This document shows, in pieces, positions 8,313-17,888 of a DNA stretch of 64,000 nucleotides (positions within the stretch are counted from its first letter, which is position 1; each line of letters opens with the position of its first letter). The stretch is from Caproiciproducens sp. CPB-2 (GTDB lineage Bacteria > Bacillota > Clostridia > Oscillospirales > Acutalibacteraceae), in NCBI RefSeq assembly GCF_036287215.1, contig NZ_CP142860.1:2728001-2792000 (forward strand), written 5' to 3'. The translations under genes were made by a program, and so were the position numbers. Under the pieces are notes generated by a model. The model saw only the letters and a list, made by a program, of their open reading frames with translations. It did no database searches and had not been told where the DNA came from.

Positions 8313-9194
8313 TTGGACAACCGGAACAGAAAAGAATATCAATATAAGAGGCCGCGAAAGAAGTATCCTTTCCTGCTGCTGATTCTTCTGGCAGCGGCGG
8401 CCCTGCTGGTACATTTCAGGGTGATCCCGCTGGAGCGGGATGCTTTTTCAGACAAGTCCGCATCACAGTACTCCCCTTCCGCCGGGCTGGAAGCGGGAAC
8501 CATTCCCGAAGAGACGGCGGAGACGCTGCAGGCCATGGCGGCACAGAACCCAAAGGCCGGACCGATCCTGCAAAATCCGGGGCATTACCCCGAAAGGCTT
8601 CTTGAATCGCTGGCCCGAAACCCGGAGCTTCTCGATTTCACATTGGATTATCCGGAGAAAAAAGGCACTTCGGCCAAGAACATCGACCTTTCCAAAAAGG
8701 ATCGGCGGGGCCGGATTCCGCTTCTGATGCAGTGGGACGAAGATTGGGGGTACGCTCCCTACGGGGACGGAATCATTGCGCTGGACGGGTGCGGACCCAC
8801 CTGCCTTTCCATGGTTGCCGTCGGACTGACGGGAAATACCGCCTTAAACCCCAAAGCGGTCGCCGAATTCAGCGAGAACAACGGATATCTGGATGCAACC
8901 GGCAGCACGCTTTGGACGCTGATGTCCAAGGGAGCGAAGGATTTGGGCCTTTCCTCCCGGGAAATCCCTCTGAATGAAAGCCTCATGGCCCAAGAGCTTG
9001 CGCAGGGGCACCCGATTATCTGCAGCCTGCGCCCGGGCGACTTCACAACGGTGGGACACTTTATTGTTTTATACGGATATGAAAACGGGAATTTTCTGGT
9101 GAACGACCCGAACAGCAAAAGCCGCAGCGAGCAGGCGTGGAGCTACGGGACATTAAAGCCCCAAATCCGGAATCTCTGGGCATTCTCCGCATAA
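8313..9194 (+). CDS. Membrane-anchored C39-like cysteine peptidase
   Basis: About 293 residues: a basic N-terminus, one membrane helix (FLLLILLAAAALLVHFRVI), a linker, then a papain-like Peptidase_C39_2 domain. The catalytic Cys lies in DGCGPTCLSMV, His in TVGHFIVLYGY and Asp in LVNDPNS, with IPLLMQWDEDWG before the Cys as usual. The domain faces outside the membrane. I chose the TTG at 8313 because AAGAAGGGA stands about 9 bases upstream; an in-frame ATG at 8289 lacks a site. The 3' end and terminator recur at about 30048, so an insertion appears to have used this gene end while keeping the gene whole. Confidence 0.85.
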   Translation: MDNRNRKEYQYKRPRKKYPFLLLILLAAAALLVHFRVIPLERDAFSDKSASQYSPSAGLEAGTIPEETAETLQAMAAQNPKAGPILQNPGHYPERLLESLARNPELLDFTLDYPEKKGTSAKNIDLSKKDRRGRIPLLMQWDEDWGYAPYGDGIIALDGCGPTCLSMVAVGLTGNTALNPKAVAEFSENNGYLDATGSTLWTLMSKGAKDLGLSSREIPLNESLMAQELAQGHPIICSLRPGDFTTVGHFIVLYGYENGNFLVNDPNSKSRSEQAWSYGTLKPQIRNLWAFSA

Positions 9195-9228
9195 AGGATG
9201 GCCCCGGTAAACCGGGGGCCATCCTTTA
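9084..9228. repeat. Direct repeat DR2, left copy (3' end of peptidase gene)
   Basis: The last 36 or so codons of the C39 peptidase gene and its terminator recur at about 30048-30189 in the same orientation, with three visible substitutions in the coding part and a few in the hairpin. Identity stops abruptly at 9084/30048. The pair frames the glycyl radical enzyme/PTS island. Confidence 0.85.
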
Positions 9229-9230
9229 TT
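9195..9230 (+). terminator. Terminator of the C39 peptidase gene
   Basis: The GGATGGCCCCGG / CCGGGGGCCATCC stem right after the stop codon is followed by TTTATT. A variant of the same hairpin is at about 30159-30189. Confidence 0.85.
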
Positions 9231-9392
9231 GGTATCCGATCATCTAAAGACATACCGTTCTTTTGCCGGTCTTTTATGCTGATTAAAATCCATCTGGAAA
9301 GGTGTCTGGAAATTTCGTCAGCCTTTTTATTCAAGTACAAGCATGCCTATTTGATTGGATAGACATAGGGATAAGTTTATTGTTCTTTATTG

Positions 9393-9421
9393 TTGACAAT
9401 CGTTCTATATTAATGTATATT
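9393..9421 (+). promoter_or_regulatory. Promoter of the PflD-like GRE operon
   Basis: TTGACA (9393-9398) and TATATT (9416-9421) are spaced by 17 bp, 40 bp before the start codon. This is the only strong promoter in the 270-bp AT-rich gap behind the peptidase terminator. Confidence 0.75.
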
Positions 9422-9464
9422 GAAATTAAGAAATGTACTATTTTTCTTCTAAGGAGGAATCATG

Positions 9465-11801
9465 ATGGACAGAGTGGATTTGCTCAAGAAAAAAATGCTT
9501 TCGCAAAAAAGATATGTTTCGATAGAACAGGCGGAAATCACTACCGAAATATATCGGAAATACGAAAACGAACCCGTTATTGTGAAACGGGCGTTAGCCT
9601 TAAAAGCTGCGATGGAAAGACTCGAAATCGGCGTAGAAAACGAGGAGCTTATTGTGGGCAACCGTACGCGCGGTGTACGCTATGGCGTCGTATCCCCGGA
9701 GGGCGGAAGTTCTTGGATTTCTAAAGAGTTCCGGACTCTTCCGTCCCGCCCGCAGGATAAGTTTGACGTGAATGAAGCGGATATCGCAGTATACGAAAAC
9801 GAGATCGCCCCCTACTGGAAGGGCAGGTCCCTGGAAGACGTCGTCCATGCGCGTTATGGCGACGAGATATCTGCAATTTCGAAGGTTGTCAAAATCAATC
9901 AGACGGATCATGCGCAAGGGCATATCTGTCCAGACAGCAGAAAATGGCTTACTATGGGTCCCGCGGAGCTCCGGAAAGAAGCTCTCCAGAGAGAGAAGAC
10001 GGCGGAGGGCACAAAAAAGGCTTTTTACAGAGCTGTTTCCATTGTAATGTCGGGTGCGGTCCGTTTTATCAGACGTTATGCCGAGCTGATGCGGGAAAAG
10101 GTAAAAACGGAGACCTGCGCAGATATTAGGGCTGATATGCTTCTGGTGGCGCGGAATTGCGAAAACATCGCCAAACGTCCACCCTCAACGTTTCATGAAG
10201 CAGTGCAGTCCGAATGGTTCCTGTTTGTTCTCCTGCATATGGAGAGCAACGCTTCTTCCTTTTCTCCCGGAAGAATGGATCAGCTTTTCTATCCTTATTA
10301 TAAAAGGGACCTGGAACATGGCATTCTGACGGAAAGCAAGGCACAGGATATCCTGAATTGCCTGTTTCTCAAATTCAATGAGATCGTATATCTGAGGAAC
10401 TCCGGCAGCGCCAAATATTTTGCCGGTTTTCCTATCGGCTTCAATATTGTCATCGGAGGCCAGAACCAGGACGGCAGCGACAGCACTAATGCGCTTTCCT
10501 GGCTCTTTCTCGCCGCGCAGCGCAGGCTTGGTCTGCCCCAGCCTAATCTTTCAGTACGCCTTCATGAAGGTACACCCGAAGATTTACTGTTGGCGGCGGT
10601 GGATGTCGTCTCACGCGGCAGCGGCATGCCTCAGTTTTTCAACGATAACGCGGTTATTCCTGCTCTTACCCGATTGGGCATTTCGAAAGAGGATGCGCTA
10701 AATTATGCCGTTGTCGGCTGCGTGGAGCTGACAACGCAGGGAAACAACCTCGGCTGGAGCGACGCCGCCATGTTTAACCTGAATAAGGCGCTGGAACTTA
10801 CGATGAATCACGGCCTCTGCCTGCTGACGGGCAAGCGGCTCGGTCCGGATTTTGGCGGTCTGGATACTTTCCAAAGCTATGAGGAACTGGAAGAAGCGTT
10901 CAAAAAGACCATTTTGTATTTCCTTGACCGTATGGTAAAGGCCTGCGAAGTCGTGGAGCAAGCGCATATAGACCTTCTTCCGTCACCTTTCCTCTCGTCC
11001 GTTATTGACGACTGCATGGAATGTGGAATGGATGTGACTGCCGGTGGTGCGGTTTACAATTTATCAGGTATTCAGATGATCCAATTGGCTAATGTAGCGG
11101 ATTCTCTGGCCGCTTTGAAAGAGTTCGTATATGATGAAAAGCGCGTCGATACGAAGAGGCTGCTTGCGGCTCTGCGAAACAATTACGAGGGAGAGGAGCC
11201 ACTCCGCGTTTTTATGCTCAATCGGGCGCCGAAGTATGGCAATGACGTGCCTTGGGTAGATGAAATCGGCGCCAAATGGGCCGGATTTTTCCGAAGAAAT
11301 CTGGAACAGTACACCAATTACCGCGGTGGCCGCTACCATACGGGCATGTACACCGTTTCCGCACATGTTCCCATGGGGGAAAATGTGGGAGCAACTCCGG
11401 ATGGCCGCAGAGCGCGGGAACCTTTGGCGGACGGCGGCATGTCACCGGTGTATGGCAGAGATGTGAACGGCCCGACGGCGGTACTGAAATCCGTTTCTCG
11501 CTTACCCAGTGAGTTTGCCAGCAACGGAGGACTACTCAACATGAAATTTCTTCCGGAATTCTTCGAAACCGAAACCGGCCGTAAAAAATTCGCACAGATG
11601 TTACGCACTTTTGTGGATTTGAAGATTCCTCACGTCCAGTTCAATGTACTGCGCCGGGAGGATCTGCTTAACGCCCAGAAAGAGCCCGAAAAATATCGCG
11701 GCCTGACGGTGCGCGTGGCGGGTTACACCGCTTATTTTACCGAGCTGGCGGATAAATTGCAGAATGAAATCATCGCCAGAACTTCTTATGGTGATATTTA
11801 A
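9465..11801 (+). CDS. pflD: PflD-like glycyl radical enzyme
   Basis: About 778 residues with both hallmarks of a glycyl radical enzyme: thiyl Cys419 in VVGCVELTTQG and radical Gly753 in RVAGYTAYF. GCVE excludes pyruvate formate-lyase, which has adjacent cysteines. The sequence follows E. coli PflD closely from memory: EELIVGNRTRG, INQTDHAQGHI, SAKYFAGFPIGF and the GCVEL active site. I recall PflD and YbiW being assigned as 1,5-anhydroglucitol-6-phosphate lyases producing 1-deoxyfructose-6-phosphate; neighbouring PTS and FSA genes fit this. The first ATG is at 9462, but AAGGAGG is better spaced for 9465. It is followed 9 bp later by its activase. Cytoplasmic and oxygen-sensitive. Confidence 0.85.
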   Translation: MDRVDLLKKKMLSQKRYVSIEQAEITTEIYRKYENEPVIVKRALALKAAMERLEIGVENEELIVGNRTRGVRYGVVSPEGGSSWISKEFRTLPSRPQDKFDVNEADIAVYENEIAPYWKGRSLEDVVHARYGDEISAISKVVKINQTDHAQGHICPDSRKWLTMGPAELRKEALQREKTAEGTKKAFYRAVSIVMSGAVRFIRRYAELMREKVKTETCADIRADMLLVARNCENIAKRPPSTFHEAVQSEWFLFVLLHMESNASSFSPGRMDQLFYPYYKRDLEHGILTESKAQDILNCLFLKFNEIVYLRNSGSAKYFAGFPIGFNIVIGGQNQDGSDSTNALSWLFLAAQRRLGLPQPNLSVRLHEGTPEDLLLAAVDVVSRGSGMPQFFNDNAVIPALTRLGISKEDALNYAVVGCVELTTQGNNLGWSDAAMFNLNKALELTMNHGLCLLTGKRLGPDFGGLDTFQSYEELEEAFKKTILYFLDRMVKACEVVEQAHIDLLPSPFLSSVIDDCMECGMDVTAGGAVYNLSGIQMIQLANVADSLAALKEFVYDEKRVDTKRLLAALRNNYEGEEPLRVFMLNRAPKYGNDVPWVDEIGAKWAGFFRRNLEQYTNYRGGRYHTGMYTVSAHVPMGENVGATPDGRRAREPLADGGMSPVYGRDVNGPTAVLKSVSRLPSEFASNGGLLNMKFLPEFFETETGRKKFAQMLRTFVDLKIPHVQFNVLRREDLLNAQKEPEKYRGLTVRVAGYTAYFTELADKLQNEIIARTSYGDI

Positions 11802-11810
11802 AGGAGAAGA

Positions 11811-12758
11811 ATGAATTTGGTGGAACAGGAAGGCCGTATTTTTGACATTCGTAGGTTTTCGGTGCATGACGGCGACGGCATCCGAACAACGGTGTTTTTC
11901 AAAGGGTGCCCATTACGTTGCCGATGGTGCCAGAACCCCGAGGGTATCAGTCCCGATGCACATCTTTTTTATTTCAAAAACAAATGCATCGGATGCTTCA
12001 CCTGTGTATCAGCTTGTCCGGAGCATGCTATTTCCCCGGTTGATGAAGGAGGAATCAAGATCGACCGAACTCATTGTAACCTCTGTATGCGCTGCACGGA
12101 TGTGTGCCCTGCCCGAGCTCTTGCGCCAGACAGTGAGTTGGTTACGGTTCGGGAGGTTGTGGAACGCATAAAAGCGGATCTCCCGTTTTTTCGCTATGGC
12201 GGTGGAGTGACTATTTCCGGCGGAGAGCCTTTTTCCCAATTTCAATTCTTACGGGCGCTGTTGCAGGCATTGAAAAAAGAGGAAATCCATACGACTATTG
12301 AGACCTCTCTGTTCACAGCGCCTTCCCGATTACAGGCGGTGCTGCCATACCTGGACATGGTGTTTGCCGATGTGAAGGTCCTGAATAGAGAAACGCACAG
12401 GAAAGCAACCGGCGTAGACAATAATGGAATCCTTGAAAACATAAGAACCCTGTTGACACAGGCCGGACCGGAGAGGATCATCCGCACCCCGCTGATTCCA
12501 GCATTCACCGCGACGGAACAAAACATAGAGGATATTGCCCGTTTTATCAGCGGTATCGACCCGGAGGTACGCTACGAATTGCTCAATTACAATCCACTCG
12601 CCAGAGGAAAGTACGATCTGGTAGAACAGAAATTCTGCTTTGCAGAGAATCCCAGGCCTTACACAAAAGCGCAAATGGAACGTTTTTATGAAGCTGCCCG
12701 CAGAGGAGGCGTGAAGAACCTCGTAGTTGATTCCGTGAAGACCCAACATTCATTCTGA
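11811..12758 (+). CDS. pflC: Glycyl radical enzyme activase (PflC-like)
   Basis: A 315-residue radical SAM protein. The SAM cluster motif is FFKGCPLRCRWCQNPEG (CxxxCxxC), followed by a two-cluster ferredoxin insert with CIGCFTCVSACP and CNLCMRCTDVCP, as in activases of non-PFL glycyl radical enzymes. GGVTISGGEPF is the SAM-binding GGE motif. It installs the Gly radical on its partner enzyme, most likely the PflD-like protein 9 bp upstream. AAGGAGAAGA precedes the ATG. A palindrome and a run of ten Cs follow the stop. Confidence 0.9.
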   Translation: MNLVEQEGRIFDIRRFSVHDGDGIRTTVFFKGCPLRCRWCQNPEGISPDAHLFYFKNKCIGCFTCVSACPEHAISPVDEGGIKIDRTHCNLCMRCTDVCPARALAPDSELVTVREVVERIKADLPFFRYGGGVTISGGEPFSQFQFLRALLQALKKEEIHTTIETSLFTAPSRLQAVLPYLDMVFADVKVLNRETHRKATGVDNNGILENIRTLLTQAGPERIIRTPLIPAFTATEQNIEDIARFISGIDPEVRYELLNYNPLARGKYDLVEQKFCFAENPRPYTKAQMERFYEAARRGGVKNLVVDSVKTQHSF

Positions 12759-12851
12759 TGCCTTTAAAGGCATCCCCCCCCCCTTAGAAGAAAATCTGCC
12801 CAAGCATGGTCTGTAGTGGCCGGGAGGGAGAAAAACCAACTCCCCAAAAAT

Positions 12852-12898
12852 AAAAATGTGATGGCCGGCGGATCAACTCCATCGTCCATCACATTTTT
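12852..12898. terminator. Bidirectional terminator between convergent operons
   Basis: Arms AAAAATGTGATGG (12852-12864) and its complement (12886-12898) form a perfect 13-bp stem with A and T runs on both sides. It separates the + strand activase gene from the - strand aldolase gene. Confidence 0.8.
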
Positions 12899-12937
12899 AC
12901 TATCAGGGGAACCAAAAAGTCGAAAACGCCTTAATTC

Positions 12938-13627
12938 TTATTCACTGATAGTTTTCATGGTTTGTCCCGACCCATGAATAGCTTCAAAATCTTTCGCGAA
13001 TCCCTCTACTGCGCTGTCGATGCTTGCCATGCCAAGTCCGCTTTTGATGATATCAACACCTACCGTGACACTTTGAGCACCGCTGGCATAAGCGGCGGTA
13101 ACTTGGCCGACATTCTTAAAACTGGCCGCTAAAATCTTGGCTTCGCTGCCACTGCCGTCAATGAAGCTACGGATTTCCCGAATGACGGCATTGGGGTCTG
13201 TGCAGTTGTTTTCCATGCGATTGTAATAGACGGCGATGTATTTCGCACCGGACAGTGCAGCCATAATCCCCTGTAATGTCGAATAAATGGCTGTGGCGGT
13301 AATATTGATATTTTGGTCTGCCAGCTGCTTAATAGCGGGCAAGCCTGCGGCGCTGACTGGAATTTTGATATATACATCACGCCCCAGTCTGTCAAGAATA
13401 CGGTGTGCTTCTTCCACAATCGCCTCTGTAGTATTTGACACAACCTGTACGTGCAGGCTTCGGTCAGCACCACACAATTTCTTGATTTTGGCAAGCTGTG
13501 AATAAACATCAATATTGCCCTCTTTTTTCAGAATGCTGGGATTCAAGGTTACCCCTGCCACGGGCCACTTGATAAGGTATTCGGTGAGGTCGGTGAGGTT
13601 TGCAGTGTCCAGTAATAATTCATACAT
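12938..13627 (-). CDS. fsa: FSA-type transaldolase-like aldolase 1
   Basis: A 229-residue single-domain TIM barrel of the fructose-6-phosphate aldolase group of transaldolases. The Schiff-base Lys lies in DVYIKIPVSAAG, the conserved Gln in LHVQVVS, and AVYYNRMEN matches the PYxNR stretch of FsaA. The length equals FsaA/FsaB (220) and is far short of classical transaldolase. ATG at 13625-13627 has AAGGAGGAATCAATT directly upstream. It lies 45 bp behind the YbiW-like enzyme on the same strand, mirroring the E. coli ybiW-fsaA pairing. Likely role: cleaves the deoxyketose phosphate made by the radical enzyme into hydroxyacetone and glyceraldehyde-3-phosphate. Confidence 0.85.
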   Translation of the reverse strand: MYELLLDTANLTDLTEYLIKWPVAGVTLNPSILKKEGNIDVYSQLAKIKKLCGADRSLHVQVVSNTTEAIVEEAHRILDRLGRDVYIKIPVSAAGLPAIKQLADQNINITATAIYSTLQGIMAALSGAKYIAVYYNRMENNCTDPNAVIREIRSFIDGSGSEAKILAASFKNVGQVTAAYASGAQSVTVGVDIIKSGLGMASIDSAVEGFAKDFEAIHGSGQTMKTISE

Positions 13628-13672
13628 AATTGATTCCTCCTTATCTCCAAAACGGAGATTCATTCATCGTCG

Positions 13673-16075
13673 TTATAAGGTTTGTTCCGTGCGCTCAATG
13701 ATATCGTCCTGCGTCTGACGAGAAAGCACGTTAAAGAAGGCGCTGTAGCCAGCCACGCGCACAATAAGATCGCGATGCTTTTCGGGATGAGCCTGCGCAT
13801 CCAGCAGCGTCTCCCGGCTTACCACATTTAACTGGACATGATAGCCGTGCAGGCGATTGAAGAAGGTACGGAGCAAAGATACCAGTTTATCCCTGTTTTC
13901 CTCTTTCTCCAGCATCTGTGGCGTGACCTTTTGGTTCAGCAGCACACCTCCGGTGATTTCCTCGGTGGGAAGCTTCGCCACGCTCTTAAATACTGCCGTC
14001 GGGCCATTCTTATCCATGGCATGGCTGGGGCTGCAGCCTTCTGCCAGCGGCTCGCCCGCTTTACGGCCATCGGGTGTTGCCAGCGTTCCTGCGCCTTGTG
14101 GAACATTGGCAGAGATGGAACTGGTTCCAGCGTAATAGATCCCTCCGATTGGGCCGCGTCCATAGCGAGTGTTATGGTACTTCTTCATCTCGTCGATGTA
14201 GGTGTTGTAGGCATCCACCACAAGCTGATCCACATAATCGTTGTCATTGCCGTACTTGGGTGCATCCTGTAAAAGCGCCCGGATGCGTTCGTTTTCAAGT
14301 CCCACGAAATTCGCCTGCAATCCGCTCCACAGTTGAGCGGGAGTGACAGACCTATCTTCAAACACGACTTTCTTGATGGCCGCCAAGCTGTCTGCCAGGT
14401 TTGCGATACCCACCTGCAAGTCGCTGATAAAGTCGTATACTGCACCGCCTTCTTTCATGTTCAGGCCGCGCTCGATACAATCGTCAGTCAAGGCGCTGCA
14501 CAGGATGTCCGCCGTATCCTGTTCGAGCACCATATCACAGGTCGCATCAATGATGGTACACTGACGGCACATCTCGCGAATGACTTTGTCCCAGCAAGCC
14601 AGCACTTCGTCAAACGATTTCATGTCACGGAAATGGCCGATACCTTCACATAGCTTTGTACCGGAAGCCGGGTCCACGCCGTCGTTCATAGCAATGAGCA
14701 GGGCCTTGGGAAAGTTAAGAAAACTCATCCCTGTGCAGCGATAACCCCATTTCCCAGGCACCGCTGTTTCCACGCAGCCAATAGCGCTGTAATTATAGGC
14801 ATCCTCCGGCTTTACCCCGTTGGCAATAAAACTGGGGATAATCACTTCATCGTCATTGAAGGCCGGCATGCCAAAACCGCAGCGAACAACTTCCACGCAC
14901 TCATGCATAAATTTATCCGATAATCCATGATGGTAACGCACCGTCAGGTTCGGCTGAGTCAGATGACATTGCGCTACACTTTTCAGAATTAGCCAGGACA
15001 TGGGATTAGTGGCGTCTTTCCCATCCGGCGTCTGACCAGCGACTGTGACGTTCTGATAGAGCGGAGAGCCTGCGCTGAACTGCGTATGGCTCCAAGAGCG
15101 GATCTTGTTGATGGTGTAGGTTTTAAGCCACAGATTACACATCAGCTCATCGGCGGCCGCCTCGGTGATTTTGCCAGCTTTGAGGTCAGCCTCATAATAG
15201 GGGTTCAGATACTGGTCCATTCGGCCGTAGGAAAGGCTGTGGCCGTTAGATTCGATCTGCAGAATGAGATGCACCAGCCATAGGCTTTGTACCGCCTCGC
15301 GGAAGCTTTCAGCAGGTTCATATGGCACTTTATTCAGGATCCGGCTCATTTCCAACAGTTCCGCCTTACGCGCGGTGTCCGGCTCCTTATTTGCCAAAGT
15401 TTCGGAAAGGTCAGCATAGCGTTTGGCAAAATCGCGAACTGCATCTACGACGATCAGAATAGCACGGTAGAAATAGCTTTTATGGATATTCCGGTAGTCA
15501 GTCAGATCCAGCGCGTCCAGCTTTTCCTTTGTCCGGCGCGCATAGTCCTTTAACCCGACCTTCATCATCTGACCGTAATTGACCGCGCAGTGAGCATCGC
15601 CGGAAGTAATATTGCCCTCCGATTTAATAATGCCAAGATCATAGTAGAGCTTGCTGTGAGGCGGAAATGCGGCGAGGCCCCTGTCCAGCAGGGTGTTATG
15701 CTCCCAGAATGGAGCAATATCGCGCAGCTTCTGTTTGTTTTCCTCCGTGATATAGAAAACGTCGCCATCCCGATGCTCAAACTGGTCCAACTCGTCAATG
15801 ACCCACTTCATTGCATATTCGGGAAAAATGGGGGCGCTGCGATTAGAGGAAGCCTGGTTACCGGCGATCAGCGTTTGCGGCTCGATAAAAATACTCATGC
15901 CAGCGAGTACATTTTTCAACATCAAGGCACGTTTGATGGCCAGCGGCTGATCCTGATTCTCTTTGTACGTTTTCGTGGTGATCAGCGCGCGTTCCACGCA
16001 GATCCGGGGTTTTGCGTTGAGTAGTCCCTCGCGGAAATCATCCATGCGGGGTGTCAGTTCTCCAAAATAGCTCAT
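13673..16075 (-). CDS. ybiW: YbiW (PflF)-like glycyl radical enzyme
   Basis: An 800-residue enzyme with thiyl Cys434 in AIGCVETAVPGKWGYRCTGM and radical Gly776 in RVAGYSAFFNVL. Long stretches match E. coli YbiW as I remember it, including ALTDDCIERG, NTRYGRGPIGGI and the end DDIIERTEQTL. It is clearly distinct from the PflD-like enzyme at 9465 (GCVEL). Its activase is not adjacent; the nearest candidates are at 11811 and 20420. Forms an operon with the FSA-type aldolase downstream. Start ATG with AGGAG close upstream. Proposed reaction as for PflD: ring opening of an anhydropolyol phosphate; the actual substrate is not proven by sequence. Confidence 0.87.
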   Translation of the reverse strand: MSYFGELTPRMDDFREGLLNAKPRICVERALITTKTYKENQDQPLAIKRALMLKNVLAGMSIFIEPQTLIAGNQASSNRSAPIFPEYAMKWVIDELDQFEHRDGDVFYITEENKQKLRDIAPFWEHNTLLDRGLAAFPPHSKLYYDLGIIKSEGNITSGDAHCAVNYGQMMKVGLKDYARRTKEKLDALDLTDYRNIHKSYFYRAILIVVDAVRDFAKRYADLSETLANKEPDTARKAELLEMSRILNKVPYEPAESFREAVQSLWLVHLILQIESNGHSLSYGRMDQYLNPYYEADLKAGKITEAAADELMCNLWLKTYTINKIRSWSHTQFSAGSPLYQNVTVAGQTPDGKDATNPMSWLILKSVAQCHLTQPNLTVRYHHGLSDKFMHECVEVVRCGFGMPAFNDDEVIIPSFIANGVKPEDAYNYSAIGCVETAVPGKWGYRCTGMSFLNFPKALLIAMNDGVDPASGTKLCEGIGHFRDMKSFDEVLACWDKVIREMCRQCTIIDATCDMVLEQDTADILCSALTDDCIERGLNMKEGGAVYDFISDLQVGIANLADSLAAIKKVVFEDRSVTPAQLWSGLQANFVGLENERIRALLQDAPKYGNDNDYVDQLVVDAYNTYIDEMKKYHNTRYGRGPIGGIYYAGTSSISANVPQGAGTLATPDGRKAGEPLAEGCSPSHAMDKNGPTAVFKSVAKLPTEEITGGVLLNQKVTPQMLEKEENRDKLVSLLRTFFNRLHGYHVQLNVVSRETLLDAQAHPEKHRDLIVRVAGYSAFFNVLSRQTQDDIIERTEQTL

Positions 16076-16219
16076 AAATAGGCTCCTTTCAGTAGATGCA
16101 AATCATCGCCAAAGCAAAAGTTTATTTGCACCGATGCCCGCGGGTTTTCATTAAAGGGCAAAGTAGCTTTTGCACGCCCACATCGATGCCATAGAACAAA
16201 AATTGCTCGTCTTATGCAT

Positions 16220-16235
16220 TATTTCATTTGAAATA
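16220..16235. promoter_or_regulatory. Palindromic operator upstream of the YbiW-like gene
   Basis: TATTTCA-TT-TGAAATA is a perfect 7-bp inverted repeat with a 2-bp centre. It lies 145 bp before the GRE start in the 520-bp gap shared with the divergent deoR gene, and has the same core as the larger palindrome at 16518. The rest of the gap is AT-rich with no other gene. Confidence 0.55.
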
Positions 16236-16517
16236 TAAAATCTTTTCTATGAAATATTTATACCATATTAAAGCTGCTTTGTCAAGCGAAATTCTATGAT
16301 TGTAATTAATTGTAGTTTCATTCGTAATAATATTTTATTCATAAGATTGGTTCTTGGATCAACTCAATTAAAACCAGCAATAAATATTTACCTAAAAACA
16401 GTGTCCAGCTTATGTATGGAGGAATTCTGATAAGGCGAGGTAACCTGGAGAAGGTATGATAAATTTAGCGAACTCTAACACGATAGGAAATTACTTTCTC
16501 AATAATTACGATGTAGC

Positions 16518-16547
16518 CCTTTATTATTTCAAGTGAAATAATAAAGG
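16518..16547. promoter_or_regulatory. 30-bp perfect palindrome upstream of deoR
   Basis: Arms CCTTTATTATTTCA (16518-16531) and its exact complement (16534-16547) flank an AG centre, ending 48 bp before the deoR start. The inner TATTTCA/TGAAATA core recurs at 16220-16235. Likely the operator for the DeoR regulator, autoregulating it and controlling the divergent GRE-aldolase operon. Confidence 0.65.
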
Positions 16548-16595
16548 TTGCTTTCAAAAAGAAAGTATAGTAACATAATAGAGAGGTGAAATATA

Positions 16596-17354
16596 ATGAA
16601 GGGCCGCGAAAACGAAATTCTTGAATTGCTAACGGAACAAAAGCGAGTCGAAGTTACTGTGCTGGCAGAGAAGCTTGGCGTGTCGCAAGTGACGGTGCGC
16701 AAGGACCTTGATGCATTAGAAAGCAAAGGCATTATCCGGCGTGAACATGGCTATGCCGTGCTGCGCAGCTCCGATGATATCAACGGGCGCATCGCCTATC
16801 ATTATGAGACCAAGCGCTTGATTGCCGCTAAAGCTAATGAACTGATACATGACGGTGAGACGATAATGATTGAAAGCGGCAGCTGCTGTGCGCTGCTGTC
16901 AGAAGAACTGGTAGGCAGTAAGCGCGATGTGACGATTATTACAAACAGTGCTTTTATTGCGGGCTATGTGCGTTTCAGAGCTGAAGCCAAGGTTATTCTG
17001 CTTGGCGGCGTTTACCAAAACGAATCTCAGGTAATGGTGGGGCCGATGGTAAAGCAATGCGCCGGAAACTTTTGCGTGGACAAACTGTTCATTGGCACGG
17101 ATGGCTACACGGCACAAATTGGGTTTACCAACAGCGACCATCTGCGTGCACAGGCGGTCCGTGATATGGCGCCTCAGGCGGAGCAAGTGATTGTACTAAC
17201 CGAAAGCGGGAAATTCATTCGGCATGGCGTGGTTCCGCTGCAACTGACAGATCGGATCAAAACAGTTATTACCGACACGAATATACCCAATGAGATACAG
17301 CGGAATTTGGAGAAACAAGGAGTGACCGTACTCACGGTGCCGCATAACAACTAA
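16596..17354 (+). CDS. DeoR-family transcriptional regulator 1
   Basis: A 252-residue DeoR/GlpR-type repressor. The N-terminal helix-turn-helix is LAEKLGVSQVTVRKDLDALE followed by IIRREHGYAV. The C-terminal sugar-phosphate sensing domain contains IMIESGSCCALL, TNSAFIAG, LGGVYQNES and FIGTDGYTAQIGF. AGAGGTGAA precedes the ATG. It is divergent from the YbiW-like GRE operon and follows the perfect palindrome at 16518. It probably senses a phosphorylated intermediate of the pathway. Confidence 0.88.
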   Translation: MKGRENEILELLTEQKRVEVTVLAEKLGVSQVTVRKDLDALESKGIIRREHGYAVLRSSDDINGRIAYHYETKRLIAAKANELIHDGETIMIESGSCCALLSEELVGSKRDVTIITNSAFIAGYVRFRAEAKVILLGGVYQNESQVMVGPMVKQCAGNFCVDKLFIGTDGYTAQIGFTNSDHLRAQAVRDMAPQAEQVIVLTESGKFIRHGVVPLQLTDRIKTVITDTNIPNEIQRNLEKQGVTVLTVPHNN

Positions 17355-17437
17355 CATTTTTCGATTGGAAATGATATAAGCTTGACATCAGTGATGCTAC
17401 CCTGCACCGCTGAATAAACGAATATGACCAGTTGGCG

Positions 17438-17475
17438 AAAGTGCGTTTCCGTGCCATGGGAACGCACTTTTTATA
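17438..17475 (+). terminator. Terminator downstream of deoR
   Basis: AAAGTGCGTTTCC (17438-17450) pairs with GGGAACGCACTTT (17458-17470), allowing one G-U pair, and runs into TTTT. It lies about 85 bp past the deoR stop. Confidence 0.75.
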
Positions 17476-17645
17476 TGTTTATGAAGTGACGGAATTACAA
17501 AGCAAGAGAGCTTGTTCAGGATGCCCATTATGGCAGCCCTGAGCAAGCTTGAAAGAATATATCCCGATATATCGAACTTTACAACAACAAAAATCATTTG
17601 CCTCTTCCGGGGAAAGTATTTTGGGTACGTTCCTAAGGTATCTGC

Positions 17646-17888
17646 TTACACCCGCTCTCTTTTGCGCTTGTTGTCATAGCTGTCAACAAATAGAATCGCG
17701 ACAATTACAAGGCCTTCGATCAACATAATCACATAAGCGTTGGGGACCATGTTGTTAAGTGAGAACTCAATTACGGAAAAGAACAACACGCCGATAGCAG
17801 ACTGCCAAATTCCTCCGATCCCACCGGCCATAGAGGTACCGCCCACCACAACCGCGCAGTTTTTATCTCTTTTGATAGTTTCATTATA
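17646..17888 (-). pseudogene. C-terminal remnant of an RbsC-type sugar ABC permease
   Basis: A truncated minus-strand frame reads VVVGGTSMAGGIGGIWQSAI and then GVLFFSVIEFSLNNM, ending in a basic KRKRERV tail. This is the last quarter of ribose/xylose-type ABC permeases. The first 250 or so residues are missing. It lies downstream of the ROK kinase on the same strand, as if an ABC sugar transporter and kinase once formed an operon that was later cut short. The 18.0-kb side holds no other gene. Confidence 0.6.

Noticed and set aside
12774..12783. Run of ten Cs after the activase gene as a phase-variable tract
   Set aside because: It lies outside any coding region and beside a simple palindrome; with no gene or promoter depending on its length it is more likely neutral or a sequencing artefact.
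9465..16075. Glycyl radical enzymes as pyruvate formate-lyase or choline/propanediol lyases
   Set aside because: Neither has the adjacent-cysteine PFL site, and there are no microcompartment shell genes, alcohol/aldehyde dehydrogenases or acyltransferases of choline or propanediol loci.
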